A stretch of DNA of 64,000 nt from Mogibacterium timidum ATCC 33093 (GCF_000525775.1 NZ_JALU01000018.1:62001-126000), one strand, 5' to 3'; counted from the first letter of the stretch, positions 19,066 to 28,439 are shown. Translations and numbers: made by a program. The notes: a model not told the origin generated them from the letters alone.

Positions 19066-20568
19066 TTGAACATACAGGAAGCAAAGAATCAGGTGAAATA
19101 CGCAGTTATTTCATACCTGTCAAAGGATGAATTTGGTGAATATAGAATACAGGTAGAGAGACAGAGACCGCTGTTCCTTGTCGGCCCGCCCGGTGTCGGC
19201 AAGACCGAGATCATGTCTCAGGTTGCCGAGGAGATGGATATCGCACTTGTTTCATACTCGATGACGCACCATACGAGACAGAGTGCAATCGGTCTGCCTT
19301 TTATCTCTGAACATCAGTATGGAGACGAGACCTACAGGACTACTGAGTACACGATGAGCGAAATTATCGCCAGTGTCTACGATAAGATGAAGGAGACCGG
19401 CAAGCATGAGGGAATATTATTCCTCGACGAGATTAACTGTGTTTCAGAAACGCTCGCGCCTTCAATGCTGCAGTTCCTGCAAATGAAGACCTTTGGTCGT
19501 CACAGGCTGCCGGAGGGCTGGGTTGTGATAACGGCGGGAAATCCACTGGAGTACAACAGTTCGGCAAGAGAATTTGACCTTGCTACGATGGATCGGCTTA
19601 AGCGAATAGATGTGGAACCGGAGCTCGATCCGTGGCTTGCTTACGCAAGGACAAATGCAGTTCATGCTTCGGTGCTCAACTATCTGAGTGTCAAAAAAGA
19701 TGACTTCTACAGCGTGAGACTTACAGTTGACGGCAAGCTGTTTGTCACAGCAAGAGGCTGGGTTGACTTATCCGAGATGATATACTTATATGAGCAGAAC
19801 GATATAGACGTGAATATAGAGCTTGTAAGCCAGTACATACAGGATGAACGCATAGCGCGTGACTTCACTTCGTATTATGACCTTTTCTATCGATATCGCA
19901 GGGAATACGATATCGTGGGTATACTTGAAGGCAAGGGCTTAGATGAAGCGGCTTCCAAGCTGGTAAGGGCATCCTTCGATGAGCGCATTACCGTCGTGAG
20001 ATTGCTATGTGATGCGCTTGCGTCCGAATTTAGAAAGGAATATGTTCGCTCCGGAGTAATTGAAGAGGTTATGAACAGGATTAAGCTTAATAAGGACGAG
20101 CTTCTGGGTGCCGGCATTGATGACGCTGCCGGAATTCTGAAGAGCATAGCGGCAGAGATTGACGACGAGCTGAGAGAGAGCAAAAAGGCACATTCTGTAT
20201 CAAGGATGAACGAACGCATTGCCAGAAAATCTATTCAGACTATGCGCGACATCAGACAGCATATAGTAGGAGGCATAGGAGAAGCAGCGTCTATAATCAC
20301 CTCCGAGATGGGCAAGCTTAACGATGAACGCAACAGTCTCGTCAAGTCGGTAAATACTCGCCTCAGCAATGCTTTTGTATTTATAGATAAAGCTTTTGAA
20401 AGCGATAACGAGATGACGATATTTGTGAGAACGCTCTCCGAGGATAAGTTCAGTGCAGGCTTTCTCGCTAGGCACGGCAACGAAGAATATTCGAGATGGA
20501 GCAAGCGCCTTATCATGAGCGACAGGGAGCAGGAACTGGCTTCCGAGATTGCCGGCATCGGCGAGTAA
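19066..20568 (+). CDS. MoxR-like AAA+ ATPase
   Basis: The protein is 500 residues and starts at a TTG (19066) that is 5 bases after GGGAG. The AAA+ core has Walker A GPPGVGKTE (about 40-48), Walker B LFLDEIN (about 118-124), a sensor Asn in TAGNPLEYN, and a likely arginine finger in MDRLKRIDVEPE. The C-terminal 250 residues are helical and extend beyond a minimal MoxR. AAA+ proteins of this group act as chaperones for VWA-domain partners, and the partner gene lies 30 bases upstream. No known substrate can be named. Confidence 0.85.
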   Translation: MNIQEAKNQVKYAVISYLSKDEFGEYRIQVERQRPLFLVGPPGVGKTEIMSQVAEEMDIALVSYSMTHHTRQSAIGLPFISEHQYGDETYRTTEYTMSEIIASVYDKMKETGKHEGILFLDEINCVSETLAPSMLQFLQMKTFGRHRLPEGWVVITAGNPLEYNSSAREFDLATMDRLKRIDVEPELDPWLAYARTNAVHASVLNYLSVKKDDFYSVRLTVDGKLFVTARGWVDLSEMIYLYEQNDIDVNIELVSQYIQDERIARDFTSYYDLFYRYRREYDIVGILEGKGLDEAASKLVRASFDERITVVRLLCDALASEFRKEYVRSGVIEEVMNRIKLNKDELLGAGIDDAAGILKSIAAEIDDELRESKKAHSVSRMNERIARKSIQTMRDIRQHIVGGIGEAASIITSEMGKLNDERNSLVKSVNTRLSNAFVFIDKAFESDNEMTIFVRTLSEDKFSAGFLARHGNEEYSRWSKRLIMSDREQELASEIAGIGE

Positions 20569-20578
20569 GGGGGGAGCT

Positions 20579-21346
20579 ATGCCAAAGCTGATAGCAGGAC
20601 ATACCCTTGTAAATTACGACGAAAACGTATCACGTGTCATTATTCCGAATTTCGTGTATTCAATCGCTGATAAGGCTTTTTCCGAGCGTGGGAATATCAA
20701 GGCTGTAGAGATGGGAGCTTCTATTACCGGCATTGGGAATTATGCGTTTAGAATGTGCTATGGCATGAGGGAGATAGTGCTGCCGGAAGAGGTGGAGGAA
20801 TTTGGAGTCGGCGTCTTCGAGAATTGCTGGGCGCTGGAAAGCGTGGCACTTCCGAGTGGGGTCAAGCGAATAGATAGAGATATGTTCCTCGAATGCAATG
20901 CTCTGCGAGATATATTTATACCTGATAGTGTATCAGAGATTGATGCGACGGCATTTGACCAGACACCGTTACTTGAGAGGCTTGTCATTAGTCCGGCAAG
21001 GCTGGGTATACTTCCGGCGTCGCATAGAGACTTGGCGGTGCTGACATACATGGCAGAGCACAGCGATGATGAACCGGCGGAGGCTGACGGCAGCGTATTG
21101 ATCAGCGAGTACGCTCAGACGCATGGTGACACAATTATGCGTCTTGCGATCGGACACTCGAATGCCGGAGCTATAAGGTATATGATTAGAGCAAGCCTGA
21201 TTCGTTCAGAACAGATAGCGGAGTTGGTTGATCTGGCAGCCGGGCTGAAGAACTCCGAGATTGTAGCGATGCTGATCGATGAACAAGACAAGCTTAGGGC
21301 TGTGGGAGCCGAACCGGCTGAAGAGGAATGGAATCCGTTTGCATAG
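20579..21346 (+). CDS. Leucine-rich repeat (BspA-like LRR_5) protein, cytoplasmic
   Basis: The protein is 255 residues, starting at 20579 after a strong GGGGGGAG site. It has four to five LRR_5 units in the first 150 residues, for example VIIPNFVYSIADKAF, EIVLPEEVEEFGVGVF and DIFIPDSVSEIDATAF. The second half (about 170-250) is all-helical and looks like degenerate ankyrin-type repeats. No signal peptide or anchor is present, unlike surface BspA proteins, so it is expected in the cytoplasm. It lies 10 bases after the MoxR gene and is probably the substrate- or partner-recognition part of the same module; that role is inferred. Confidence 0.75.
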   Translation: MPKLIAGHTLVNYDENVSRVIIPNFVYSIADKAFSERGNIKAVEMGASITGIGNYAFRMCYGMREIVLPEEVEEFGVGVFENCWALESVALPSGVKRIDRDMFLECNALRDIFIPDSVSEIDATAFDQTPLLERLVISPARLGILPASHRDLAVLTYMAEHSDDEPAEADGSVLISEYAQTHGDTIMRLAIGHSNAGAIRYMIRASLIRSEQIAELVDLAAGLKNSEIVAMLIDEQDKLRAVGAEPAEEEWNPFA

Positions 21347-21377
21347 AGTTTTATTAGTTATATCCAAGGGGGGATAG

Positions 21378-22088
21378 ATGAAACAGAAGTTTGAGACTTC
21401 AGAATCTATAAGGATAGGCGTTGTGCTCGCCATCTCCGGCGGGTTTATGGACGCGTATTCGTATACCGGCAGGGGCGGAGTCTTTGCAAACGCAGAGACC
21501 GGTAACATCGTGCTTCTCGCAATCAGCATAGGTAACAAGAACTTGCAGGGGATCTTCCATTATTTAGTGCCAATTATGTCGTTTGCTGTAGGGGTTATGA
21601 TTTCGCAGCATGTCAAGATAAGGCGCAAGAACAGACCCACTAAGCTGCACTGGCGGCAGATCACTATTTTTTTCGAGACCGTAGCGATGTTTATAGCGGC
21701 TTTTTTACCGCAGCAGTACAACCTGTTGGCAAACTCTCTTATCTCGCTTACGTGCGGAATTCAGGTAGTCACGTTTGCCAAGATACGCGGTTATGCGATG
21801 TCGACGACGATGTGCACAGGCAACCTCAAGATAGGAACTATGAATCTGAATATGTATTTGGCAACAAAGGAATACCAATATATCAGGAAATCCCTTCACT
21901 ATTACGGATGTATCGTGTTTTTTATAGTAGGCGCGATTATAGGTGATTTCTTTACACGCAGGCTATATGAGTCAGCTGCGTTTATAGTCGTTGCGCTCTT
22001 GCTGATTGCCAATATCATGATGTTCTTTAACAACGAGAAAATCCGCAGAAACGAACAATTGAGCGAGCAGCGCAATTCAGCAAACTAA
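21378..22088 (+). CDS. YoaK family (DUF1275) membrane protein
   Basis: The protein is 236 residues with about six membrane segments. It matches the YoaK/DUF1275 family in GGFMDAYSYTGRGGVFANAETGNIVLLA and CGIQVVTFAKIRGYAMSTTMCTGNL (short parts quoted; the first spans residues 16-43). The function of the family is not established; transport is a guess. A GGGGGG ribosome site precedes the ATG. It follows the LRR gene by 31 bases and may be the last gene of that run. Confidence 0.85.
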   Translation: MKQKFETSESIRIGVVLAISGGFMDAYSYTGRGGVFANAETGNIVLLAISIGNKNLQGIFHYLVPIMSFAVGVMISQHVKIRRKNRPTKLHWRQITIFFETVAMFIAAFLPQQYNLLANSLISLTCGIQVVTFAKIRGYAMSTTMCTGNLKIGTMNLNMYLATKEYQYIRKSLHYYGCIVFFIVGAIIGDFFTRRLYESAAFIVVALLLIANIMMFFNNEKIRRNEQLSEQRNSAN

Positions 22089-22220
22089 AACAATTAGTAG
22101 CAAATAACATAACTATGAGGAATTAGGGGCATAGTCAGTTGGCGATATATCAGATCTGACTGACACCGGAGCTTATACAATAAATTCAATCATACATGCT
22201 GACAAACGAGGAGGATAAGC

Positions 22221-22904
22221 ATGACAAACAAAGAAATCAGGGAACACCTGCTCGGACTTCAGGATTTAGGCTACAAGGAGTTTCACTGCAAGCTCATTCC
22301 AAACGTGGATGCTTCACGCGTGATAGGCGTACGTACTCCGATGCTTCGAAGGTATGCTAAAGAACTGATAAAGTCGGGAGATTATCAAGAATTTATAAGC
22401 GAGCTTCCTCACGAGTATTTTGACGAGATGAATCTGCATGGCATGATCATCTGCGATATCTCGGATTATGAAGAGGCTGTCTGCGAGATAGACAAATTTC
22501 TTCCTTATGTCGATAACTGGGCTACGTGTGATTTGCTCAGCTTCAAGAAAGCCTTCAAAGGAAATCTTGACAGGCTGGAACACGATGTGTGCAGGTGGAT
22601 CAATTCCGGCGATACCTATACGATGCGCTTTGGAATGGGAGTACTGCTGGAATTTTATCTTGATGAGGCTTTTAACCCGCGGCATCTGGAATGGGTAGCG
22701 ACAGTTGAGTCTGACGAATACTATGTCAGAATGATGCAGGCTTGGTATTTTGCCACTGCGATTGCCAAGCAGTATGAAGCTTCAATTCCGTATATCGAGC
22801 AGCATAGGCTGCATGAATGGACACACCGCAAGGCTATTCAGAAAGCGCGGGAGAGCTTCAGGGTGAGTGACGAGGTAAAGGCATACCTCAAGTCGCTCAA
22901 ATAA
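22221..22904 (+). CDS. AlkD-type DNA alkylation repair protein
   Basis: HEAT-like-repeat DNA glycosylase family that removes alkylated purines. The protein is 227 residues. Features include IGVRTPMLRRYAKEL, VDNWATCDLLS with the Trp-Asp pair in the region of the catalytic Asp, MRFGMGVLLEFYL, YYVRMMQAWYFATA and the ending HRKAIQKARES. An AGGAGG site precedes the ATG. The 132-base gap before it contains a loose 6-bp inverted repeat (GTCAGT/ACTGAC) and a possible -10 TACAAT near 22177. Confidence 0.88.
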   Translation: MTNKEIREHLLGLQDLGYKEFHCKLIPNVDASRVIGVRTPMLRRYAKELIKSGDYQEFISELPHEYFDEMNLHGMIICDISDYEEAVCEIDKFLPYVDNWATCDLLSFKKAFKGNLDRLEHDVCRWINSGDTYTMRFGMGVLLEFYLDEAFNPRHLEWVATVESDEYYVRMMQAWYFATAIAKQYEASIPYIEQHRLHEWTHRKAIQKARESFRVSDEVKAYLKSLK

Positions 22905-23049
22905 TCGTGTTTTTAGCAGCAACAATGCTAGACAGTTCAACTCCAAGTATGATAGTATTACATGGTAATTTTTTATACCCTTACCTCAGCTGCTCGTTAC
23001 TCCGAACGGCGGCGATGCGAGGGCGGATGACAAAACAGGAGGAGAAACA
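22905..23049 (+). promoter_or_regulatory. rpsO upstream region / leader
   Basis: This 145-base gap holds a short inverted repeat (TAGCA...TGCTA) just after the AlkD gene, AT-rich sequence with possible promoter elements, and a GC-rich segment at about 22985-23030 that can fold (CTCG...CGAG, CCG...CGG). S15 commonly represses its own translation through such leaders. No exact class can be assigned here. Confidence 0.35.
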
Positions 23050-23316
23050 ATGCTTACAAAGGAAAAGAAGCAGGAAATCATCAAAGAATACGCTAATAAG
23101 GAAGGCGATACAGGTTCTCCGGAGGTTCAGGTTGCTATTCTTACCTATAGAATCAACGATCTCAATGAGCACCTCAAGGAGCATGCCAAGGACCATCACT
23201 CAAGAAGAGGTCTGCTCAAGATGGTAGGTCAGAGAAGAAACCTTCTCAAGTACCTAAGAGATACTGATATTGAGAGATATAGAACTCTTATTGCCAGACT
23301 GGGTCTCAGAAAGTAA
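23050..23316 (+). CDS. rpsO: 30S ribosomal protein S15
   Basis: Primary 16S rRNA-binding protein of the small subunit. The protein is 88 residues, exactly normal, with [17 protein letters not shown] and the conserved [21 protein letters not shown] region that contacts rRNA. AGGAGGAG precedes the ATG. It is followed by a hairpin and then pnp, the common rpsO-pnp pair. Confidence 0.98.
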   Translation: MLTKEKKQEIIKEYANKEGDTGSPEVQVAILTYRINDLNEHLKEHAKDHHSRRGLLKMVGQRRNLLKYLRDTDIERYRTLIARLGLRK

Positions 23317-23333
23317 TATTATTACCTGACAAT

Positions 23334-23362
23334 ATAAGCGGGATGTTTATCCCGCTTATTTG
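23334..23362 (+). terminator. Terminator-like hairpin after rpsO
   Basis: A perfect 11-bp stem (23334-23344 with 23349-23359) closes a GTTT loop and is followed by a weakly T-rich tract. It may end part of the rpsO transcripts while letting some reach pnp. Confidence 0.65.
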
Positions 23363-23394
23363 TATATAGGAGGGATCTTTTTCCCGAGACCGTT

Positions 23395-23419
23395 CGCGTT
23401 GTGGGCGGTTTGCAATGCG
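23395..23419 (+). promoter_or_regulatory. Hairpin in the pnp leader
   Basis: A 7-bp stem (23395-23401 with 23413-23419, one G-T pair) lies about 50 bases before the pnp start. Polynucleotide phosphorylase often controls its own mRNA through a leader stem; assignment here is by position only. Confidence 0.3.
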
Positions 23420-23469
23420 AATCTTATTAATAAAATAGTACGATTAACAGGAAGGAGTTGTTAATTATA

Positions 23470-25587
23470 ATGGGAAGATTCACTGATTATCACACATTTA
23501 GAACAGCACTGGGCGGTAGACTGCTGCAGCTCGAGCTCGGTAAGGTATGCGAGCAGGCGAACGGTCAGGTTACAGTAAGATACGGGGACACTGTAGTAAA
23601 CTGCACAGCTACCGCTTCTAAGCAGCCAAGACAGGATATTGATTTCTTTCCTCTTAGCTGTGATTATGAGGAGAAGATGTATTCCGTAGGAAAGATTCCT
23701 GGCGGATATATCAAGAGAGAGGGGCGACCGGGAGAGCACGGAATTCTAACTTCCAGACTTATGGATAGACCGCTCAGACCACTTTTTCCTAAGGGGTTTA
23801 GAAACGATGTTTCTGTCGTTGCAGTTGCAATGAGCGTTGATCACGATTGCTCACCGGAAATTGCTGCAATGATTGGATCATCCGTTGCACTTGCTACATC
23901 GGATATTCCTTGGGATGGTCCAACCGGTTCCGTCAAGGTTGGCAGAGTAAATGGTGAGCTCGTCATCAACCCAACCTATGAGCAGAGAATGAATTCCGAT
24001 ATCGACCTGACTGTAGCTGGAACTAAAGAAGCTATCATGATGGTTGAAGCAGGAGCTAAGGAGGTATCTGAGAGTGATATGCTCGACGCCATCATGTTTG
24101 CTCACGTTGAGATCAAGCAGCTATGCGAGTTCATCGAAGAGATTGTCAAGGAAGTCGGCAAAGACAAGATGGAGTATGTTTTATTTAAGGCTGCAGAGGA
24201 TGTCGAGACTGCAGTCAGAGAGTATGCGACAGACAAGATGGTAGCTGCTATCAAGACTTTCGACAAGCTTGAACGTCTTGAAAATATGGAGAAGGTCGAG
24301 GAAGATACTCAGGAGCATTTTGCAGAACTCTTCGAGGACAGGGATAAGGAAGTAGGAGAGGTTCTATATGCTATCAAAAAGGAGCAGGTAAGAGCTATGA
24401 TTCTTGATGAGGGCGTTAGACCTGATAACAGAAAGCTTACAGAGATCAGACCTCTATTCTCCGAGACCGGATTTTTGCCTAGAACACATGGAACCGGACT
24501 GTTCAAGAGAGGACAGACTCAAGTTCTGTCTGTTGCAACACTTGCACCCCTGTCTGATGCTCAGGATTTGGACAGCATTGATATCGACAGAACCACCAAG
24601 AGATATATGCATCAGTACAACTTTCCCGGCTACTGTACAGGTGAACCTAAGCCACCTCGTAGTCCCGGCAGAAGGGAAATCGGACACGGTGCACTGGCTG
24701 AGAGAGCATTGCTGCCGGTTATTCCCGGCGAGGAGGAATTCCCATATGCTATTAGAGTAGTATCCGAGGTGCTTTCCTCCAATGGTTCATCTTCGATGGC
24801 ATCTACCTGTGGTTCCTGCTTAGCACTTATGGATGCCGGCGTACCCATCAAGAAGCCGGTATCGGGTATTGCTATGGGACTAATCGAGAGAGTTGATCCT
24901 GATGGCAGCAGCAGATATGCTATCCTTTCGGATATTCAGGGGATGGAAGACTTCCTCGGAGACATGGATTTCAAGGTAACAGGTACACCAGATGGCGTTA
25001 CAGCAATCCAGATGGATATCAAGGTTCATGGACTTTCCAGAGAAATCCTGGAGCAGGCACTGGAGCAGGCAAGAGTCGGCAGGGCTCATATCCTTGAGAA
25101 CATGCTTGAGGAAATCGCTGAACCGAGAGCTGAGCTTTCCCCTTATGCGCCAAGATGCATTTCCATGAGAGTTGATCCGGATAAGGTCAGACTTGTAATC
25201 GGACCGGGAGGTAAGAACGTCAACAAGATTGTTGAGGAGACCGGATGCAAGATCGATATTTCAGATGATGATGTCGGTCTAATCAGCATTTACAGTTCTG
25301 ATGAGCCAAGTGCAGCTAAGGCTAAAGACATGATTGAATATCTTACAGCTGACGTTGAGGTCGGAAAGACTTACGAGGGAGAAGTTAAAAGAATCATGAG
25401 CTTCGGTGCGTTTATCGAGATTCTCCCCGGCAAGGAGGGCCTTCTGCACATCTCCAGGATTGCAAATCACAGAGTTGAGAAGGTTGAAGATGTCATGAAT
25501 ATAGGCGACAAGGTTAAGGTCAAGGTAACTGAGATTGATAACCAGAATCGCATCAACCTCTCCAGAAAAGAGCTTGTAGAAAACTAG
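23470..25587 (+). CDS. pnp: Polyribonucleotide nucleotidyltransferase (PNPase)
   Basis: Phosphorolytic 3'-5' exoribonuclease of the RNA degradation machinery. The protein is 705 residues from the ATG at 23470, after GGAAGGAG. A TTG at 23458 in the same frame is too close to that site to be the start. Two RNase PH-like domains are visible, with FFPLSCDYEEKMYSVGKIPG in the first and the conserved GTGLFKRGQTQ in the second. A KH domain (IGPGGKNVNKIVEETG) and a C-terminal S1 domain (GEVKRIMSFGAFIEILPG) follow. All parts are intact. Confidence 0.98.
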   Translation: MGRFTDYHTFRTALGGRLLQLELGKVCEQANGQVTVRYGDTVVNCTATASKQPRQDIDFFPLSCDYEEKMYSVGKIPGGYIKREGRPGEHGILTSRLMDRPLRPLFPKGFRNDVSVVAVAMSVDHDCSPEIAAMIGSSVALATSDIPWDGPTGSVKVGRVNGELVINPTYEQRMNSDIDLTVAGTKEAIMMVEAGAKEVSESDMLDAIMFAHVEIKQLCEFIEEIVKEVGKDKMEYVLFKAAEDVETAVREYATDKMVAAIKTFDKLERLENMEKVEEDTQEHFAELFEDRDKEVGEVLYAIKKEQVRAMILDEGVRPDNRKLTEIRPLFSETGFLPRTHGTGLFKRGQTQVLSVATLAPLSDAQDLDSIDIDRTTKRYMHQYNFPGYCTGEPKPPRSPGRREIGHGALAERALLPVIPGEEEFPYAIRVVSEVLSSNGSSSMASTCGSCLALMDAGVPIKKPVSGIAMGLIERVDPDGSSRYAILSDIQGMEDFLGDMDFKVTGTPDGVTAIQMDIKVHGLSREILEQALEQARVGRAHILENMLEEIAEPRAELSPYAPRCISMRVDPDKVRLVIGPGGKNVNKIVEETGCKIDISDDDVGLISIYSSDEPSAAKAKDMIEYLTADVEVGKTYEGEVKRIMSFGAFIEILPGKEGLLHISRIANHRVEKVEDVMNIGDKVKVKVTEIDNQNRINLSRKELVEN

Positions 25588-25610
25588 TACTCAATATAGT
25601 ATTCAGTTGA

Positions 25611-25645
25611 CAGCACATCGGCTTGTTGCTGATGTGCTGCTTTGT
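25611..25645 (+). terminator. Terminator after pnp
   Basis: A 9-bp stem CAGCACATC / GATGTGCTG (25611-25619, 25631-25639) is followed by CTTTGTT. It lies 24 bases past the pnp stop and likely ends the rpsO-pnp unit. Confidence 0.65.
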
Positions 25646-25678
25646 TAACATTGGTTAGGGGAATTGTTGAGAGATAGG

Positions 25679-25696
25679 GAGTGTTTGACAACACTC
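25679..25696 (+). repeat. Short perfect inverted repeat before the DUF2207 gene
   Basis: GAGTGTT and AACACTC flank a TGAC loop, 24 bases before the start codon. It could be an operator or mRNA hairpin. No known class. Confidence 0.4.
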
Positions 25697-25719
25697 GATT
25701 ATAGAGGGATTTTATAGCT

Positions 25720-27711
25720 ATGTTTGATAATATACAAGGAAACAAATTACGTAGGACTCTTCTTTCAATTATGATCGTTATCGTAATTGCCTTCAGTGGT
25801 ATTGCTCCTATTTATGCAGATGAGGATGTGTCCAATGATACCAAGTCTATATCATCCGAGCAGCAGGACTTTGAGTCCGGCTTTAACGAAGATTATTATG
25901 TTAACGGTTATGCTACTAATTCTTTTGATGTTGACGTAAAGGTTAACAAGGATTATTCGTATGATTTTACAGAGACCATCGATGTGGATTTCAAGACTCA
26001 AAAGCATGGTATAGTAAGGAATATTCCAATTGCAGGCAATTATAAAATAAAAAATATCAGCGTTGAAGGTGATGATTACGATGTCAAAAAAGAAGACGGC
26101 AATTTAATTATCAAGATAGGCAGCGCTGACAGATATGTCAATGGCAGGAAGACATATAAGATTAAATATAGGATTGAAAATTATCTGCAGAGAAATTCTG
26201 AAAATAATATTTATGTGGATGTATTACCTACCGGATGGGAAACTGTTATTTTATCTTCAAAGCTAAGAGTAAAGCTTCCGGATGATTTTAAATACGACGG
26301 GTTTAAGGCCTATTCCGGTCATTATGGCAGCAGCAGTGATAATAATGATAAATGGTATTATAACAAAGAAAACCATTCTCTTGAATCAAGTGACACAATG
26401 ATTCCTGCCAAAGCCGGCATCACTTTGCTGGTAAAAACACCAAAGAACTACTGGGTTGGAGCACGAAGCAAGTCCTGGAGCAATATATTTAACACGATAG
26501 TTGTTCTTGCTTGTTTTGCTACTGTTGCCTTTATAAGGCTAAGCAGAAATAAAAATAAAGAGATTGTGTCTCCGGTGATGTTCAATCCACCTGAGGGTAT
26601 AACTCCGGCGGAATTAGGATATTTAGCGGACGGAGCGGTTGACAAGAAGGATGTGACATCGCTATATTTATATCTTGCTTCTAAGGGATACATCCAAATA
26701 GAAGAAGGCTCAGACAAAAAAGCTATAAAGTTTAAGGCTTTAAAAGCACCTGTAAATGAACCGGGCTTTGTAAATAAATTCTACAAGTCTTTATTTGGCA
26801 GTGACAGTGAGAGCAGCATAGGAAAAACCGCTTCGCTTGAAAAAGCCGGGGAGTCAATTGGAGAAGCATACGATACGATTTGCAGTCAAATTGAGGATAA
26901 GTATTCGGGTGAAATGTCCATATTCTCCGGCAGCTCTTTAGTGATGGAACAACTTGCGATGGTTATTGGATGCATTGGATATGGAGTGACATTGGCACTT
27001 GGGATATACAGGTCTGATTTACCGATTTATTTTAGCGGTGCAGTGGTCGCGATGATAGGCGGTTTGCTTATATTCACCCTGCTGATATGGATATATATAA
27101 CGAGTAAAATAAGGACTCATTACTATTACCGTAAATCTATGAATGCTGTGAAGAGTGCGTCAGGTTTAATTGTATGGATTATCCTTTATTTGATTTTTAC
27201 TGCGGGCTTTATTTTAATGATGGCGGCGATTGGAAAAAAAGAGACGCCTACATATATATTCCTTATATTCGCACTGTATTCGCTTTTAATACCTGTCTTT
27301 GTTGTTGGGATAAAAGCCAGAAGTGAATATAATCGCAAAATTTACGGTGAAATACTCGGCTTCAAAGAGTTCATTGCGACCGCTGAAATAGACAGAATCA
27401 ATGAGCTTGTTACGGATAATCCGTCATATTTCTACGATGTGCTGCCATATGCATACGTATTGGGCTTAACTAGCAAATGGGTTAAGAAGTTTGATAATAT
27501 CAAGATACCTGAGCATGAAGGGTACAGCTATTATAATATGACTGTGTTTGATTACATGAGAATAAACATGATGATGAACAGCATTCAACATAGCACCTAT
27601 TCCGGCATCGCTGCCGCAAATGCAGATTCCGGAGGTGGCGGTATCGGCGATTTTTCCGGCGGCGGTTTCTCGGGAGGCGGCTCCGGCGGCGGAGGCGGAG
27701 GTGCCTGGTAG
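25720..27711 (+). CDS. DUF2207 family membrane protein
   Basis: The protein is 663 residues. It starts with a signal peptide (about 1-34, hydrophobic LLSIMIVIVIAFSGIAP, cut near ADED). An extracytoplasmic beta-rich DUF2207 domain follows (about 45-235), with the family-like IDVDFKTQKHGIVRNIPI. A membrane segment is at about 250, a cytoplasmic region with coiled or helical character, and three more membrane segments between about 410 and 530. It ends in a Gly/Ser-rich tail (GGGG repeats, then AW). The function of the family is unknown. It is paired with LemA 131 bases downstream, a recurrent pairing. Confidence 0.85.
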   Translation: MFDNIQGNKLRRTLLSIMIVIVIAFSGIAPIYADEDVSNDTKSISSEQQDFESGFNEDYYVNGYATNSFDVDVKVNKDYSYDFTETIDVDFKTQKHGIVRNIPIAGNYKIKNISVEGDDYDVKKEDGNLIIKIGSADRYVNGRKTYKIKYRIENYLQRNSENNIYVDVLPTGWETVILSSKLRVKLPDDFKYDGFKAYSGHYGSSSDNNDKWYYNKENHSLESSDTMIPAKAGITLLVKTPKNYWVGARSKSWSNIFNTIVVLACFATVAFIRLSRNKNKEIVSPVMFNPPEGITPAELGYLADGAVDKKDVTSLYLYLASKGYIQIEEGSDKKAIKFKALKAPVNEPGFVNKFYKSLFGSDSESSIGKTASLEKAGESIGEAYDTICSQIEDKYSGEMSIFSGSSLVMEQLAMVIGCIGYGVTLALGIYRSDLPIYFSGAVVAMIGGLLIFTLLIWIYITSKIRTHYYYRKSMNAVKSASGLIVWIILYLIFTAGFILMMAAIGKKETPTYIFLIFALYSLLIPVFVVGIKARSEYNRKIYGEILGFKEFIATAEIDRINELVTDNPSYFYDVLPYAYVLGLTSKWVKKFDNIKIPEHEGYSYYNMTVFDYMRINMMMNSIQHSTYSGIAAANADSGGGGIGDFSGGGFSGGGSGGGGGGAW

Positions 27712-27800
27712 AATACGGCCGGCTTGTGTCTGCCACGGTAATTTTACAATTAAGTGATGTAAAAAACACGTGATTTAACAGCTGTGTAATATAGAATAAA

Positions 27801-27828
27801 TTGAATCGTTTATAACTTAATATATAAG
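27801..27828 (+). promoter_or_regulatory. Candidate promoter for lemA
   Basis: TTGAAT at 27801-27806 and TATAAG at 27823-27828 are separated by 16 bases, 15 bases before the lemA start. The gap is AT-rich. The close distance would give a very short leader. Confidence 0.4.
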
Positions 27829-27842
27829 AATGAGGTGTAGAA

Positions 27843-28406
27843 ATGGCAATTTGGATAATTTTAGCGGTAGTCGTACTCTTTGCTATGTGGTTTATCGCTA
27901 CTTATAACGGTTTTGTTAAACTGGGTGTAGGCTGTGACGAAGCTTTCTCCACGATGGATGTTTATCTCAAGAAGAGGTTTGATTTGATCCCCAATCTGGT
28001 GGAGACTGTTAAGGGATATGCAGCTCATGAATCTGAAACACTTCAGGCGGTAACTGCGGCAAGATCTGCTGTAGGGAATTCATCTACAACTGCTGAAAAG
28101 CTGGAAAATGAGAATATACTCTCCGGTACGCTAAGGAGTCTTTTTGCAGTTGCAGAAGCATATCCCGATTTAAAGGCGAACACAAACTTTATAGAGCTTA
28201 TGGAACAGCTCAAGTCTGTGGAAAACGACATCGCAAGTGCTCGCAAATACTATAATGCAGTGGTAAAGAAATATAATGTAAAATGCAGAGTATTCCCATC
28301 TTCAATCATCGCCAGGATGTTTGGTTATGAGTCAAAGCCGATGTTCGAGGTATCGGCCGCAGCTGAGCGTGAGAACGTCAAGGTGGACTTTGGCACAAAT
28401 AAATAA
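27843..28406 (+). CDS. lemA: LemA family protein
   Basis: The protein is 187 residues with one N-terminal membrane segment (about 3-20) and a helical extracytoplasmic or cytoplasmic domain typical of LemA. Motifs are YNGFVKL, LKKRFDLIPNLVETVKGYAAHE and ARKYYNAVVKKYN. The biochemical role of LemA proteins is not established. It follows the DUF2207 protein, with which it is often encoded. Confidence 0.92.
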   Translation: MAIWIILAVVVLFAMWFIATYNGFVKLGVGCDEAFSTMDVYLKKRFDLIPNLVETVKGYAAHESETLQAVTAARSAVGNSSTTAEKLENENILSGTLRSLFAVAEAYPDLKANTNFIELMEQLKSVENDIASARKYYNAVVKKYNVKCRVFPSSIIARMFGYESKPMFEVSAAAERENVKVDFGTNK

Positions 28407-28439
28407 GCGGCAGATATTGTTTCCTGTACCGCAGATACA

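Noticed and set aside
22907-23227. + strand frame overlapping rpsO
   Set aside because: It runs through the rpsO leader and out of frame over S15, which is certain. The product is basic and Ser/Arg-rich with no domain.
27620-27711. Gly-rich repeat at the end of the DUF2207 gene as a separate repeat element
   Set aside because: It is in frame coding sequence for a Gly/Ser tail, common in this family.
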